In this document: piece by piece, positions 45,217 to 53,872 of the stretch | Numbering within the stretch: the first letter of the stretch is position 1 | Layout of the letters: each line of letters opens with the position of its first letter | Origin: a virus | Reading direction: 5' to 3' (one strand) | IMG/VR virus record: IMGVR_UViG_3300042478_002844 | Span: 1 to 60,251 of that record | DNA length: 60,251 bases | Notes under the pieces: model-generated | Told to the model about the DNA's origin: nothing | Databases searched by the model: none | What the model saw: the letters and a program-made list of their open reading frames with translations, nothing else | Translations under genes and position numbers: made by a program

Positions 45217-45690
45217 TTAATCTACCATTTCATCTAATTCAATATCATAATTAAATTTCTGTATTAAAAGTCTTTGCAGTATGGATTTAAAAGGTTCTTC
45301 TAATTCTCCAGCATCATTTGTATATTTTCTTCCATTTAATTTCATAAACTCTGCAATATGCTCTTTAATTTTCTGTGCTTTTCCAAAATTACTATCATCT
45401 CCAATTGAAACATTGTCGTCTTTTTCCACGTGTTTTATAACATCTAAAAATGTTTTTAGCTCATGAGCGAATATGTCTGGGTCTCTAAATTCAGGACCCT
45501 GAGCTTCTTCCATGTATCTTTTTTGTATTAGTCTTTGCAATTCTTGTTGATTGATTTCGCCCCTGTTAAGCCTTTCAATCAAATCACTTATATTAACATG
45601 ACTGAAATCTGCTGAAGACTTTCTCATATCATGCCCTATTTTCTGTATTGTCCATCCTGCTTGAGTGTATTTCCATGCAAACTTAATCAT
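45217..45690 (-). CDS. Unknown helical protein with 'MIKFAW' opening
   Basis: This 157-residue protein starts 'MIKFAWKYTQAGWTIQKIGH', almost the same opening as at 42878-43489 although the two bodies differ. A helical, charged region follows ('DLIERLNRGEINQQELQRLI'). AAGGAG precedes the ATG. No known domain is seen. The shared opening makes it part of the tag theme of this genome. Confidence 0.65.
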   Translation of the reverse strand: MIKFAWKYTQAGWTIQKIGHDMRKSSADFSHVNISDLIERLNRGEINQQELQRLIQKRYMEEAQGPEFRDPDIFAHELKTFLDVIKHVEKDDNVSIGDDSNFGKAQKIKEHIAEFMKLNGRKYTNDAGELEEPFKSILQRLLIQKFNYDIELDEMVD

Positions 45691-45741
45691 TTTTTCTCCT
45701 TAAATGTAACAGGTATAATTACTATAAAAATATACGCTATC

Positions 45742-48456
45742 CTATCTAGCTGCTCCGCACTTAGTGTGCTTATACCAGTTTATGCTTGCAAATTTTGGAC
45801 TAGATTGTGTCAAATCTAAATGCCAATATGTGGCATTTTTATATTGCACTTTTTTCATACCATATCTCATTGCTTTTTCATCATATAATTTTTTGTACAA
45901 CTCCATTGTTGAAGCTTTTGCATACTGTCTCCAGGTAATATACAAGTATGAAGCAGAAGCAACAAACAGGTGTTTTATGCCAAGCCGACTGCAGTACATA
46001 AATATCTCATTGTAAAAAGTGTCTAGCCAATCAGCAAATCTATTTTCAACTTTAGATTTAAATTCTGAAAGATGTGGTCTATTTAAGTGAGCATTGGAAG
46101 TTGCCATAAAATTGGCAACATCATTTATTTGTTTTTGCATTGCTTGCATTTTGTGTTCTATAGCCAATAATTTACTCTTATCGTTTATGAATGGATCAAC
46201 TCTTTCGGCTTTTTGTTGTTCTATCTTTTCAATAGCTTTGCTAATTTGCTGAACAAAATTCTGATCATTTGCGTTAGCTATTTTTTGCTTTAATTCTTTT
46301 ATTTTCAATTCATAGTATTGATCAGGAGTTAATCTAATTAAGTTTTTACTTATTTTGTCATGCTCTTCTTTTAACTTAGCAAGCTCTTGAGATAAAGACT
46401 CTAGACTTTTTAATGGATCTTTCATTCTTGGAGTATTCTGCATAATATCACTTTGTATCTCATTGATGTACATTATTTTATTATATAGATCTACAGTACC
46501 GCCAATCCATCCAATAAAATCGTAATGACTTTCTTGGCTTAACGCCCCTTCTTCATTTGATACCCATTCTTGTTTTGGAATGCTATATCCATGAAAATTA
46601 AGTCCAGTTTGTCTATCAAACACTGTTTCCATTTTTACTGGGTCTGATGCGCTCTTTTTAGGATAAATTGCAATATGGAATGACTGATAAGGAACTTCAC
46701 TTGGCATTGGCACATCTTTGCGCTCAAATGCTCCTCCTCCAGGATATCTTGCGTCAAGTCTCAATTGAGATATATGCTCAAATGGCTTCTGAATAATTCC
46801 CTCTTGTTTTGCTTTTTCTGATTCAGCATTTTCAAATGAGCGCAAACTTATTGAAGGATCAGACAATATCTTCTTTTGTTCTTCTACATGCTTTGCGATT
46901 TCTTCACGCTTGGATCTTTCTTCTGCTCTTCTTGCTTCTTCTTCTCTTTTTAGTTGCTCTTGTTGTTCACGCATCACCTTTTGTTGCTCTTCATATTCTC
47001 TCATTGCTTCTATGAGATCTGCATAATTTGGATTTTCTTCCGTTATAGACTTCTTCATTTTTTCAGCGTCTTTTGCTGGCATGTCTGATATGATTCTCTC
47101 AATTTGTTGCAGATTTGAGCCTATCTGTTCATTAGTCATTTGTGCAACAAGATTACGTTCTTCAGAAAAAATGGAAAGCAAATTTGGATCTGAAGCAACA
47201 GTCCATTTAATTACTTCTATTTGCTTTTTTATTTCTTGTACGTATTCATCTACTCCAATAACATGATGTTCTCTAGCCATGTCTTCAAGATCTTTTGCAA
47301 TACCCTCCCAATCATTTATTCCAAAATTTACAAACGGATTACTTAGGTTAACATTTACTTGACCACTCTCCTCATCCCATTCAAGCCAGTCGTGACTTTT
47401 CATTCTTTCTGTAAATGTTTTTCTTCGGTAGTGACGAACATTAGGATCTTCTTCCTCTGGAGGTAGCTCTTTTTCAGCCCATCTTCTGTCTGCGTAATCA
47501 AAGTCTGATGCAGCGCTTTCAGCTTGATTTTGTGCTTCTTCTTCTGCAAAACGATTTTTGTTGTTCTCAAACCATTTATTTTTTACGTCATCTTCAAAAA
47601 AACTTTGTATCTCTTCATCTAGATCTGTTTTATGATAAGGCATTTTTTCTATATTGCTTACATAAAAAGTTGCAACATTTTTATATGCGTCTCTAGCTAT
47701 TGAAAGAGCTTCATCTTCACTAAATGTTTTATCATTTGAAAAACCGCCCTGCATAGCACTCAAGGCCGACCTTTGAACTATCATTTCATTCATATTATAA
47801 TTGTATCTATCAAGCCAATTTTTTAATGTAGCGGATGAGTTCTCAGATATAACCTTTCCAATTAAATTATCTGCGGCGTCTCTTGCAGTCCAGCTCATTG
47901 CCTTCAACCCGCTAATAGAATCAATCATACCTATCCAATAGTTGGACGTATCTGTTTCTCCAGATCCTAATGCTGCAGCTATTTCCTGTAAAGTAACTGC
48001 TTCTTTTGATTTATTCTCCGCTCTTGAACTTGTAGGATAACTGAACAAATTTGCAATAAAGCTATCTTCATCAAATTTTTCCATCACAAACTTAAGGATA
48101 TCATCTTCATCTATCTCGCTTATATTTTCCCAAAATGTATCATCATTAAATAAGCCTTCATAAGATTCATACAAATAATCAGAATCTACAAACTGAGATA
48201 TAGCCTCATAATCCGGCTCTGGATCTAATTTAGCGTTCTCTAGCTCATATTGCATATGACTAAAAGCATTTAACAAAAACTGAAGCTTATACTTCTTTCC
48301 GCCCAATTTTTCAGAGTTTTTCTTCATAGCTTCGTATTCAGGACCCATGTCAAATAGGTATTGTTGACCTGGAGTGTGACTGAACTGTAGCAGTCTGATT
48401 ATGTTGGTAGGGCTGCACTTAAGAGTATGAGATTGAGCGAATTTATACCATTGCAT
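45742..48456 (-). CDS. Giant polyvalent-like protein with EIQSD motif, 904 aa
   Basis: The protein opens 'MQWYKFAQSHTLKCSP' (tag A) and ends 'FASINWYKHTKCGAAR', so the tag appears at both ends. The first ~450 residues are helical and acidic. A Glu/Arg-rich coiled coil spans ~500-560. The C-terminal ~330 residues contain 'IGWIGGTVDLYNKIMYINEI' and 'QSDIMQ' (~650-675), which resembles the 'EIQSD' element of phage polyvalent proteins. Another coiled coil and a final domain ('DWLDTFYNEIFMYCSRLGIK', 'YWHLDLTQ') follow. The C-terminal half is clearly homologous to the next gene upstream. Polyvalent proteins are thought to be injected effectors. Confidence 0.7.
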   Translation of the reverse strand: MQWYKFAQSHTLKCSPTNIIRLLQFSHTPGQQYLFDMGPEYEAMKKNSEKLGGKKYKLQFLLNAFSHMQYELENAKLDPEPDYEAISQFVDSDYLYESYEGLFNDDTFWENISEIDEDDILKFVMEKFDEDSFIANLFSYPTSSRAENKSKEAVTLQEIAAALGSGETDTSNYWIGMIDSISGLKAMSWTARDAADNLIGKVISENSSATLKNWLDRYNYNMNEMIVQRSALSAMQGGFSNDKTFSEDEALSIARDAYKNVATFYVSNIEKMPYHKTDLDEEIQSFFEDDVKNKWFENNKNRFAEEEAQNQAESAASDFDYADRRWAEKELPPEEEDPNVRHYRRKTFTERMKSHDWLEWDEESGQVNVNLSNPFVNFGINDWEGIAKDLEDMAREHHVIGVDEYVQEIKKQIEVIKWTVASDPNLLSIFSEERNLVAQMTNEQIGSNLQQIERIISDMPAKDAEKMKKSITEENPNYADLIEAMREYEEQQKVMREQQEQLKREEEARRAEERSKREEIAKHVEEQKKILSDPSISLRSFENAESEKAKQEGIIQKPFEHISQLRLDARYPGGGAFERKDVPMPSEVPYQSFHIAIYPKKSASDPVKMETVFDRQTGLNFHGYSIPKQEWVSNEEGALSQESHYDFIGWIGGTVDLYNKIMYINEIQSDIMQNTPRMKDPLKSLESLSQELAKLKEEHDKISKNLIRLTPDQYYELKIKELKQKIANANDQNFVQQISKAIEKIEQQKAERVDPFINDKSKLLAIEHKMQAMQKQINDVANFMATSNAHLNRPHLSEFKSKVENRFADWLDTFYNEIFMYCSRLGIKHLFVASASYLYITWRQYAKASTMELYKKLYDEKAMRYGMKKVQYKNATYWHLDLTQSSPKFASINWYKHTKCGAAR

Positions 48457-51205
48457 TTTTAACCTTCTTGTACCAATTTACTTTTGCGTACTTTGGCATA
48501 TTCTTTGTCAAATCCAGGTGCCACCATTTTCCCAATTTAGTCTGCACAAATTCTCCCTTAAATTCTTGAGCTCTTTTGTCGTATATCTTCTTGTACACTT
48601 CTACAGCACCAGCGTCTGCCAATGCTCCCCATCTATCCTTCAAGCCTTCAGACGTTATAATGTAAATATTTTTTATACCAAACCTAGCACTGTATGAAAA
48701 AATTTCATTATAAAATACATCTATCCATTCAGAAAATTTATTTTCAATTTTTGATCTTACATCATGTAGATTTGGTTTTTTCTTCCAATGGTTTCTTGAA
48801 TCTGTTTCAAAAGCTAATAATTTGTTGTATTGGTCTTCAATTTCTTTTTTATGTTTTTCTAATTCTTCTATTTTTTGTCTTATTTTTTTCCATGGATCTT
48901 CTTTTGCTTCTTTTTGTTTTTGTAATTTTTCAATAGCAATATCCATTTGTTTTTTAAATTGTTCGTTTTGCGCTTTGTCTCTTTTTTCTTCTAGTTCTTT
49001 TATTTTTTTATCATAAAAAGCATCAATGCCCATCGCTGATTGAGAGTTTAAATTTTCTTTTTCTTTTTTTATTTCATTTTCAACCTGAAGGTAATCTTCA
49101 TTTATTTTTTTCTTTGCTTTTATTGGATCTTTCATGAAGTTTGAAAATTGCATTACATCACTTTGCAGCTCAACAATGTACATATTCTTGTTAATATTGT
49201 CTACATACCCTCCCACCCATCCAAGTCCATAGTTGTGATGTCCTTCTCTGCTTATAGTAAACATAGAATTATGATGAAAATTTAAACCCTGTGGTGAAAG
49301 TGCTTCACCAACTAATGGATTTTCATTCATTTCTTTTTTTGGAAATATTACTATTTGGAAACTAGCGGGCTGTAAAATTCTTGTTGAAAGTCTAGGAAAA
49401 TATTTTTGCGCATTTTCATAGTTCTGAGTTAGAGAGCTAAAGGCTCCTTGACCTGGAAAAATACCAAATCTTATACTAGCTGAGTGCTCAAATGGAGAAT
49501 CTAGTATTTTTTGTTCTTTTGATTTTTTAAGCTCTTCTTCTCCAAATTGCCTATTAGGATCAACATTTAATAAAGAGCGGACATTTTTTTCAGTATCTTC
49601 TGCATTTGGGTCATAATCTAAATGCTCATCTGGATTTTCTAGTACTTTATTAAGTGTGTCAATTTCTGTTTTTATTATTTTTAATATAGTATTTTTTACA
49701 GAATTTACATAATTAGGATCATTGAATAAAGATGGATTTGCACCAAGTGCTAATGTTATAAAAGAAGGCAACGTAGCTGCACCACTTATTATTTGACGTT
49801 CATAGTCTGCTGATTCAATTTCTTTTTGTGCATCTTTTAGTAAATCGCGCTCTAATTCTACAGGACTCTTGCTGACACCCCAAATGCCATTATAATATCT
49901 ATAGGCGGTAACTGCAGCATGTAAGTTTCCAGCATAATACAGATTATTATTTTCTGCTATTTTTTTACTTTGTCTTAATTCTAATCTTTGTGTGCTTTCA
50001 TTTTTTTCATGATATTTTTTAAATATTGCAGCAAGATCAGGGTTGCTATTTATTATATTGTCAATAGTTTTTAATTTTGTACTTATGATTGAAAACAGAT
50101 CTTGTCCAGATATATTCCTATTTGTTCTTTTACCTTGCATGTCCAATCCACTTGCGTCAAAAGCAGCCCACATATCGCTTATCATGCGACTCCATTCTTC
50201 AACGGTCATTTTTGCAAAGGGACCACCACGCCTCATGGCGACAAAAGTATCATAATCAGCAACTCTTTCAAATAGGCCTCTTGCAACATGGTGAACGGCG
50301 TCTGTCCCTTGATGACTATCTGTTGGTAAATACCGTTTTTCCATAACTTCAAATATGGCTTTTGAATATCTCTGTTTTAAATTTTCGTTTACTCTTATAT
50401 AGTGGAAAAAACTTACCGCAGCAGTTTTGATGTCATCAAGCATGCCAAAATACACACCTGATTGCAAATTTTTTATAAATTGAGAAATAAATTCAATTCC
50501 AGCATAACTTAGTATGCATAGTAGCAAATATTCATCTGCATTTTTTGCAACAGAAGTATCCAATAGCAGTGTATTGGCCGTATTGACATCTTTGTGCTTA
50601 GCATCATCAATTAACTGAAGTATTCTAGATCTGTTATAACGAATATAATTTGGATAGTTAAGTAGGGCAAATTTTTCTATAAAATTTTCTTTAGAAATTT
50701 CTTGGGCTTTTATTCGATTATTGTTGCCCGCTTGCCGTAAGTCATCTTCCATTGATTCAAACATTTTTAGCAAGAATCCCAGTGCTACTCTATTGTTTTG
50801 ATTCCATTTTAAGTTATATATTAGTTGCGTTATGTATTCATTTCTAGCACGACCTGTCTCAGATGCCATGGGAGAACAGTTAAAGTATGAACCACAAAGC
50901 ATATTCCGCAATGACGTGTCATCTGACCTAAAAATTAAGTTAATGTTTTCGTAGCTTAATGGTATCTGATTAGGCACTAAGCCTAATCGGTTGGACTCTT
51001 CTATTTTTTCTCTTACTAAACGGTCGCCTCTTTCAATATCTTCTTTTTTAATTCTCTCTTCTTCTGATGTGACATTTTGCTCACGCTCCATAAGATTGCG
51101 AAGCTCTTGTTCATTATATGAAGCATCTGCGCCTTCAGTTTTTTTACCAAACCTATCGCGAAGCTTTCTAAACCAATTAAGTTGTGCAGTTTTTTCCGTA
51201 TCCAT
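48443..51205 (-). CDS. Giant polyvalent-like protein with ELQSD motif, 920 aa
   Basis: This is a paralogue of the gene at 45742-48456. The start has 'EKTAQLNWFRKLRDRFGK' (tag-A-like) and the end 'YAKVNWYKKVKNAMV'. The first ~550 residues are mostly helical and not alike between the two. From about residue 560 they align: 'GLGWVGGYVDNINKNMYIVE' and 'LQSDVMQ' (~660-680) against the EIQSD copy, then coiled coils, 'EWIDVFYNEIFSYSARFGIK', and 'WWHLDLTKNMPKYAKVNWYK'. The stop overlaps the start of its partner by 14 bases, so they form a tandem duplication. It may be a virion-carried multifunctional protein. Confidence 0.7.
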   Translation of the reverse strand: MDTEKTAQLNWFRKLRDRFGKKTEGADASYNEQELRNLMEREQNVTSEEERIKKEDIERGDRLVREKIEESNRLGLVPNQIPLSYENINLIFRSDDTSLRNMLCGSYFNCSPMASETGRARNEYITQLIYNLKWNQNNRVALGFLLKMFESMEDDLRQAGNNNRIKAQEISKENFIEKFALLNYPNYIRYNRSRILQLIDDAKHKDVNTANTLLLDTSVAKNADEYLLLCILSYAGIEFISQFIKNLQSGVYFGMLDDIKTAAVSFFHYIRVNENLKQRYSKAIFEVMEKRYLPTDSHQGTDAVHHVARGLFERVADYDTFVAMRRGGPFAKMTVEEWSRMISDMWAAFDASGLDMQGKRTNRNISGQDLFSIISTKLKTIDNIINSNPDLAAIFKKYHEKNESTQRLELRQSKKIAENNNLYYAGNLHAAVTAYRYYNGIWGVSKSPVELERDLLKDAQKEIESADYERQIISGAATLPSFITLALGANPSLFNDPNYVNSVKNTILKIIKTEIDTLNKVLENPDEHLDYDPNAEDTEKNVRSLLNVDPNRQFGEEELKKSKEQKILDSPFEHSASIRFGIFPGQGAFSSLTQNYENAQKYFPRLSTRILQPASFQIVIFPKKEMNENPLVGEALSPQGLNFHHNSMFTISREGHHNYGLGWVGGYVDNINKNMYIVELQSDVMQFSNFMKDPIKAKKKINEDYLQVENEIKKEKENLNSQSAMGIDAFYDKKIKELEEKRDKAQNEQFKKQMDIAIEKLQKQKEAKEDPWKKIRQKIEELEKHKKEIEDQYNKLLAFETDSRNHWKKKPNLHDVRSKIENKFSEWIDVFYNEIFSYSARFGIKNIYIITSEGLKDRWGALADAGAVEVYKKIYDKRAQEFKGEFVQTKLGKWWHLDLTKNMPKYAKVNWYKKVKNAMV

Positions 51206-51350
51206 AATATTAAAAATAAGTATAAAATATTTACTATTATTATCTATATTATCTTTCTGTTAAAAAATCACAAAAGGATTTTACTGTACCAATGTGTATT
51301 TTTACTATTGAAATATTTATATAATTCTCTTTAAGTATCGGGGGGTACAC
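51206..51350. promoter_or_regulatory. Divergent intergenic region
   Basis: These 145 AT-rich bases separate the leftward 920-aa gene and the rightward PEP-CTERM pair, so they should hold both promoters. AATAAGTATAAA (51215-51226) and TTAAGTATC (51331-51339) contain a motif seen in other gaps in this window. TATAAT lies at ~51319-51324 without a well-placed -35 box. I see no hairpin. Confidence 0.35.
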
Positions 51351-52139
51351 ATGGGGATAAAAAAGCCAGATATCGTTACAGCAGACGTTAGTCCAATTCA
51401 TAATCAGAGCACTTCTGGGGGGTGCTCCACTTGTGCTAGAATATGTGAAGAAGCTAAGGCCAAGGTTAAAAGCTTGGAGAAGAAAGTGTACATCATGACA
51501 ATAGTGTGCACTTCTGCCATTACGCTACTTGGAGAGAAGGGCATTCAATCCTTGATAACAGCACTTAACGGTGTAAATTCAGCTATGTCCGCAGCTGCTG
51601 AAACAGGGTCAGGCGAACCTGGACAAAAAGATGGCAATAAAAATTCATCAGATAGCAAGCAATCTAATAACAATTTTTTAAATCCACGATATCAAAGGCC
51701 TTGGCAGCCTCCTGTTAAGCTGGAAAATAAAGAACAGACTCGTGGGTATCGACCAACAGACGAACTTGCTCGTTTCTCAAAAGAAAATAAAATTGGTGGA
51801 GATAAACCTGTTGAAGAACCCATATCTGTGATTGTAGATCAACAGAAGACGACTCAAGAAATAATAAAAGCTGCAATGTCAAATGATACTTCCTTGATTG
51901 CTGGATTAGCTAATCAAAGCCCAGTTGCATTTGCAGACCCTTATGCGGTGTTTTTTACTCCAAGCCTGCTGCCATTTGATGTATACAGCACAACTCTTGC
52001 TCTGGGCAACAATTATGGATTTGGAGAATACTACGGGATAGATACTGGGTCTTCATATGTAGTTCCATCTGTGCCATCTCCTGGAACCGTTACTTTACTA
52101 TTTTTTAGTCAATTTACAAACACAAGAAAGAGATCATAA
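51351..52139 (+). CDS. Protein with short PEP-CTERM-like tail
   Basis: This 262-residue protein has a Cys cluster, 'GGCSTCARICEEAKAKVK' (~24-41), then a hydrophobic helix ('VYIMTIVCTSAITLLG', ~46-61) that could be an internal signal anchor. A low-complexity linker follows (~85-150). The end, 'VPSPGTVTLLFFSQFTNTRK' followed by R-S, has the order of a PEP-CTERM signal (P-x-P, hydrophobic stretch, basic end), although the hydrophobic part is short and broken by polar residues. It is coupled (TAATG) to a clearer PEP-CTERM gene. It may be sorted by a host exosortase, but this is weaker than for its partner. Confidence 0.6.
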   Translation: MGIKKPDIVTADVSPIHNQSTSGGCSTCARICEEAKAKVKSLEKKVYIMTIVCTSAITLLGEKGIQSLITALNGVNSAMSAAAETGSGEPGQKDGNKNSSDSKQSNNNFLNPRYQRPWQPPVKLENKEQTRGYRPTDELARFSKENKIGGDKPVEEPISVIVDQQKTTQEIIKAAMSNDTSLIAGLANQSPVAFADPYAVFFTPSLLPFDVYSTTLALGNNYGFGEYYGIDTGSSYVVPSVPSPGTVTLLFFSQFTNTRKRS

Positions 52140-52783
52140 TGTTTAAGATTTTTTTTGCATCATCTGTATTATTAATTTCGTCTTATGTCCAAGCAGGGTT
52201 GACGAATGGTGGTTTTGAAAGTTTTCCAGTCGTAGGTTATGGTTTTTATTCTGGAAGCGGAGACCCCACAACGGGCTGGGCAACAACAGCCCCGGACAAT
52301 ACACTTGAAATTTGGTCCGATGGATTTTTAGGAGTTCCAGCATATGAGGGCAGCTATTTTGCAGAATTGAATGCGAACTACGCTTCAACCCTATATCAGG
52401 AAGTTAATGGTCTTGGTGATTTTAACAGCATTAACTGGCATTTTGCTCATCGTGGAAGAGATGGAGTTGACACCATGCGCCTTACAATCACAGATCTAGG
52501 TGCAGATCAAGTTTACGGTAACGGAGATGATGTCACCATATTCCAGCAAGAATACTCTGCTGGAAATACTGCGTGGGTATTCAATTCAGGGACAATTATC
52601 TCAATAGGCAACAAGACGCGTTTTGCCTTTGAAGCTGTAAGCGCAGTTGGAGGCACAACTCAAGGAAACTTAATAGACGATTGTGATTTCGGACTTGATG
52701 TTGTTATTCCATCTCCAGGAATGCTATCTCTGATTTTGATAGCTGGACTATGCGGAGTAAGCGGACGTAAGCGCAAGTCGTAA
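52139..52783 (+). CDS. Secreted PEP-CTERM surface protein
   Basis: This 214-residue protein has a signal peptide ('MFKIFFASSVLLISSYVQAG') and a beta-rich domain that begins 'GLTNGGFESFPVVGYGF' and has 'YEGSYFAELNANYASTLYQE', the pattern of DUF642/galactose-binding-like domains in secreted bacterial proteins. The end, 'VIPSPGMLSLILIAGLCGVS' then 'GRKRKS', is a good PEP-CTERM sorting signal (P-S-P, helix, basic). Hosts with exosortase cut and export such proteins to the exopolysaccharide surface. Presence in a phage suggests capture from the host and a role in changing the host surface. A terminator follows. Confidence 0.85.
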   Translation: MFKIFFASSVLLISSYVQAGLTNGGFESFPVVGYGFYSGSGDPTTGWATTAPDNTLEIWSDGFLGVPAYEGSYFAELNANYASTLYQEVNGLGDFNSINWHFAHRGRDGVDTMRLTITDLGADQVYGNGDDVTIFQQEYSAGNTAWVFNSGTIISIGNKTRFAFEAVSAVGGTTQGNLIDDCDFGLDVVIPSPGMLSLILIAGLCGVSGRKRKS

Positions 52784-52802
52784 CTGCATTTAATACAAAA
52801 AT

Positions 52803-52840
52803 AAAAAAACAGGAGCATAATAACTCCTGTTTTTATTTTT
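52803..52840. terminator. Bidirectional rho-independent terminator
   Basis: AAAAACAGGAG (52805-52815) pairs with CTCCTGTTTTT (52824-52834), with more A and T on the two sides. It serves the rightward PEP-CTERM unit and the leftward gene that stops at 52849. Confidence 0.85.
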
Positions 52841-52848
52841 GTTAACTT

Positions 52849-53124
52849 TTATGGAGCAGAAATAGCATTAATTTGAGACATATAAGTTGAATGTTGAGTT
52901 TGATTAATAAAGCCATTGTCTAGTGCGCTTTGAATGATTATTCGAGCCCAATCTGCATGAAATGCAGCATTTTGCACATCACCTATAGCGGCTGAATTGT
53001 CAGCATTTTCAATCACACTTTCTATTCTACCTATAATTTTTGGAGCCACTGCTGCAATAGATGCAGATGTTCTAACCCATTGTCCGTTTAGTTTTTCAAA
53101 TCCTATTTTTTCTCTTATAGACAT
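52849..53124 (-). CDS. Unknown helical protein, 91 aa
   Basis: A short opening ('MSIREKIGFEKLNGQWVRTS') leads to three predicted helices rich in Ala, Ile and Asn ('AAIGDVQNAAFHADWARIII'). No family was recognised. It lies 3 bases after the gene before it and is last in a leftward unit starting near 53822. Confidence 0.6.
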   Translation of the reverse strand: MSIREKIGFEKLNGQWVRTSASIAAVAPKIIGRIESVIENADNSAAIGDVQNAAFHADWARIIIQSALDNGFINQTQHSTYMSQINAISAP

Positions 53125-53127
53125 ATT

Positions 53128-53583
53128 TTACCTCACTATAAAGCCATTTGAATTTATGCGTTTTGTCCCTGTTGGATCTTCTATGAATGTTGGTATTTTA
53201 TTATCTATTTCAACAGAGCTTTCGGAATTGTATAAGTAATCACTTAGATCTATATCCTGTCCATTATAAAATGCGTTTAAAGAATTAGTAAAATTATTAA
53301 ATTCTACAGAATTTATCATGTCGTATCTAACTGCAACATTTAAATTTTTCTTCAATGCAATGCCAAGCATTTTTGCTTCATATGGCACACTTTCTTCAGA
53401 AGCAGCAAGATCGTTGAGCTCTTTCATTGCTGCGTTCGCATATTTCTTAAAGTCTGTAGATAACTTTTCTTTTTTTTCTGGATTTGCCCTAAGCTGCTTA
53501 GCAAGATCTGCGTCATAAGCAAGAAGCATGAGCTTCATCCTTTTTGCGTCATCACCAGTACCATAAAGTTCAGAGTAATTCAT
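53128..53583 (-). CDS. Unknown protein, 151 aa
   Basis: I chose ATG at 53583, overlapping the previous stop (ATGA); the longer frame runs inside the tag-B gene. The first part is helical ('AYDADLAKQLRANPEKKEKL'), the second has 'FNNFTNSLNAFYNGQDIDLS', and the end is beta-like. There is no known motif, signal or membrane segment. Confidence 0.6.
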   Translation of the reverse strand: MNYSELYGTGDDAKRMKLMLLAYDADLAKQLRANPEKKEKLSTDFKKYANAAMKELNDLAASEESVPYEAKMLGIALKKNLNVAVRYDMINSVEFNNFTNSLNAFYNGQDIDLSDYLYNSESSVEIDNKIPTFIEDPTGTKRINSNGFIVR

Positions 53584-53822
53584 TTTCTTGCTACATTCAT
53601 GTAAAATTGAGCCATTCCACGTACAGAGGCATCTTCCGATTTCATTGCCTTGTCTGCACATGCTTGAGACGGTCCATCAAAACCATTTCTCTTGCAATAT
53701 TCAGTGAATCTGCCTTCATGATGAACTGCTTCTTGAATCCATTTCTTCTTTTTAGCTTCCTTCATCCATCCTGTTTGTTCACCAATTTTTTCCCATTCAG
53801 ATTTTGTAAGTTTATATTCCAT
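53580..53822 (-). CDS. Tag B fused to a small phage Cys module, 80 aa
   Basis: Residues 3-20 are tag B ('YKLTKSEWEKIGEQTGWMK'). After a Lys-rich joint comes 'KWIQEAVHHEGRFTEYCKRN' and 'GFDGPSQACADKAMKS', ending in 'ASVRGMAQFYMNVAR'. This second part is a module ('KWIQ.a....GRFTEYCK..GF.G....C...A..S.D..vR..A.FY.N') that I recall as a stand-alone protein or a domain in many phages. Here the tag has simply been placed in front of it, which shows the tag is a separable unit. The gene overlaps the next one by ATGA. Confidence 0.8.
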   Translation of the reverse strand: MEYKLTKSEWEKIGEQTGWMKEAKKKKWIQEAVHHEGRFTEYCKRNGFDGPSQACADKAMKSEDASVRGMAQFYMNVARK

Positions 53823-53872
53823 GATCAGCCTCCATTAAATTTTATTACATTATGTATTCAATAATGACCTAC

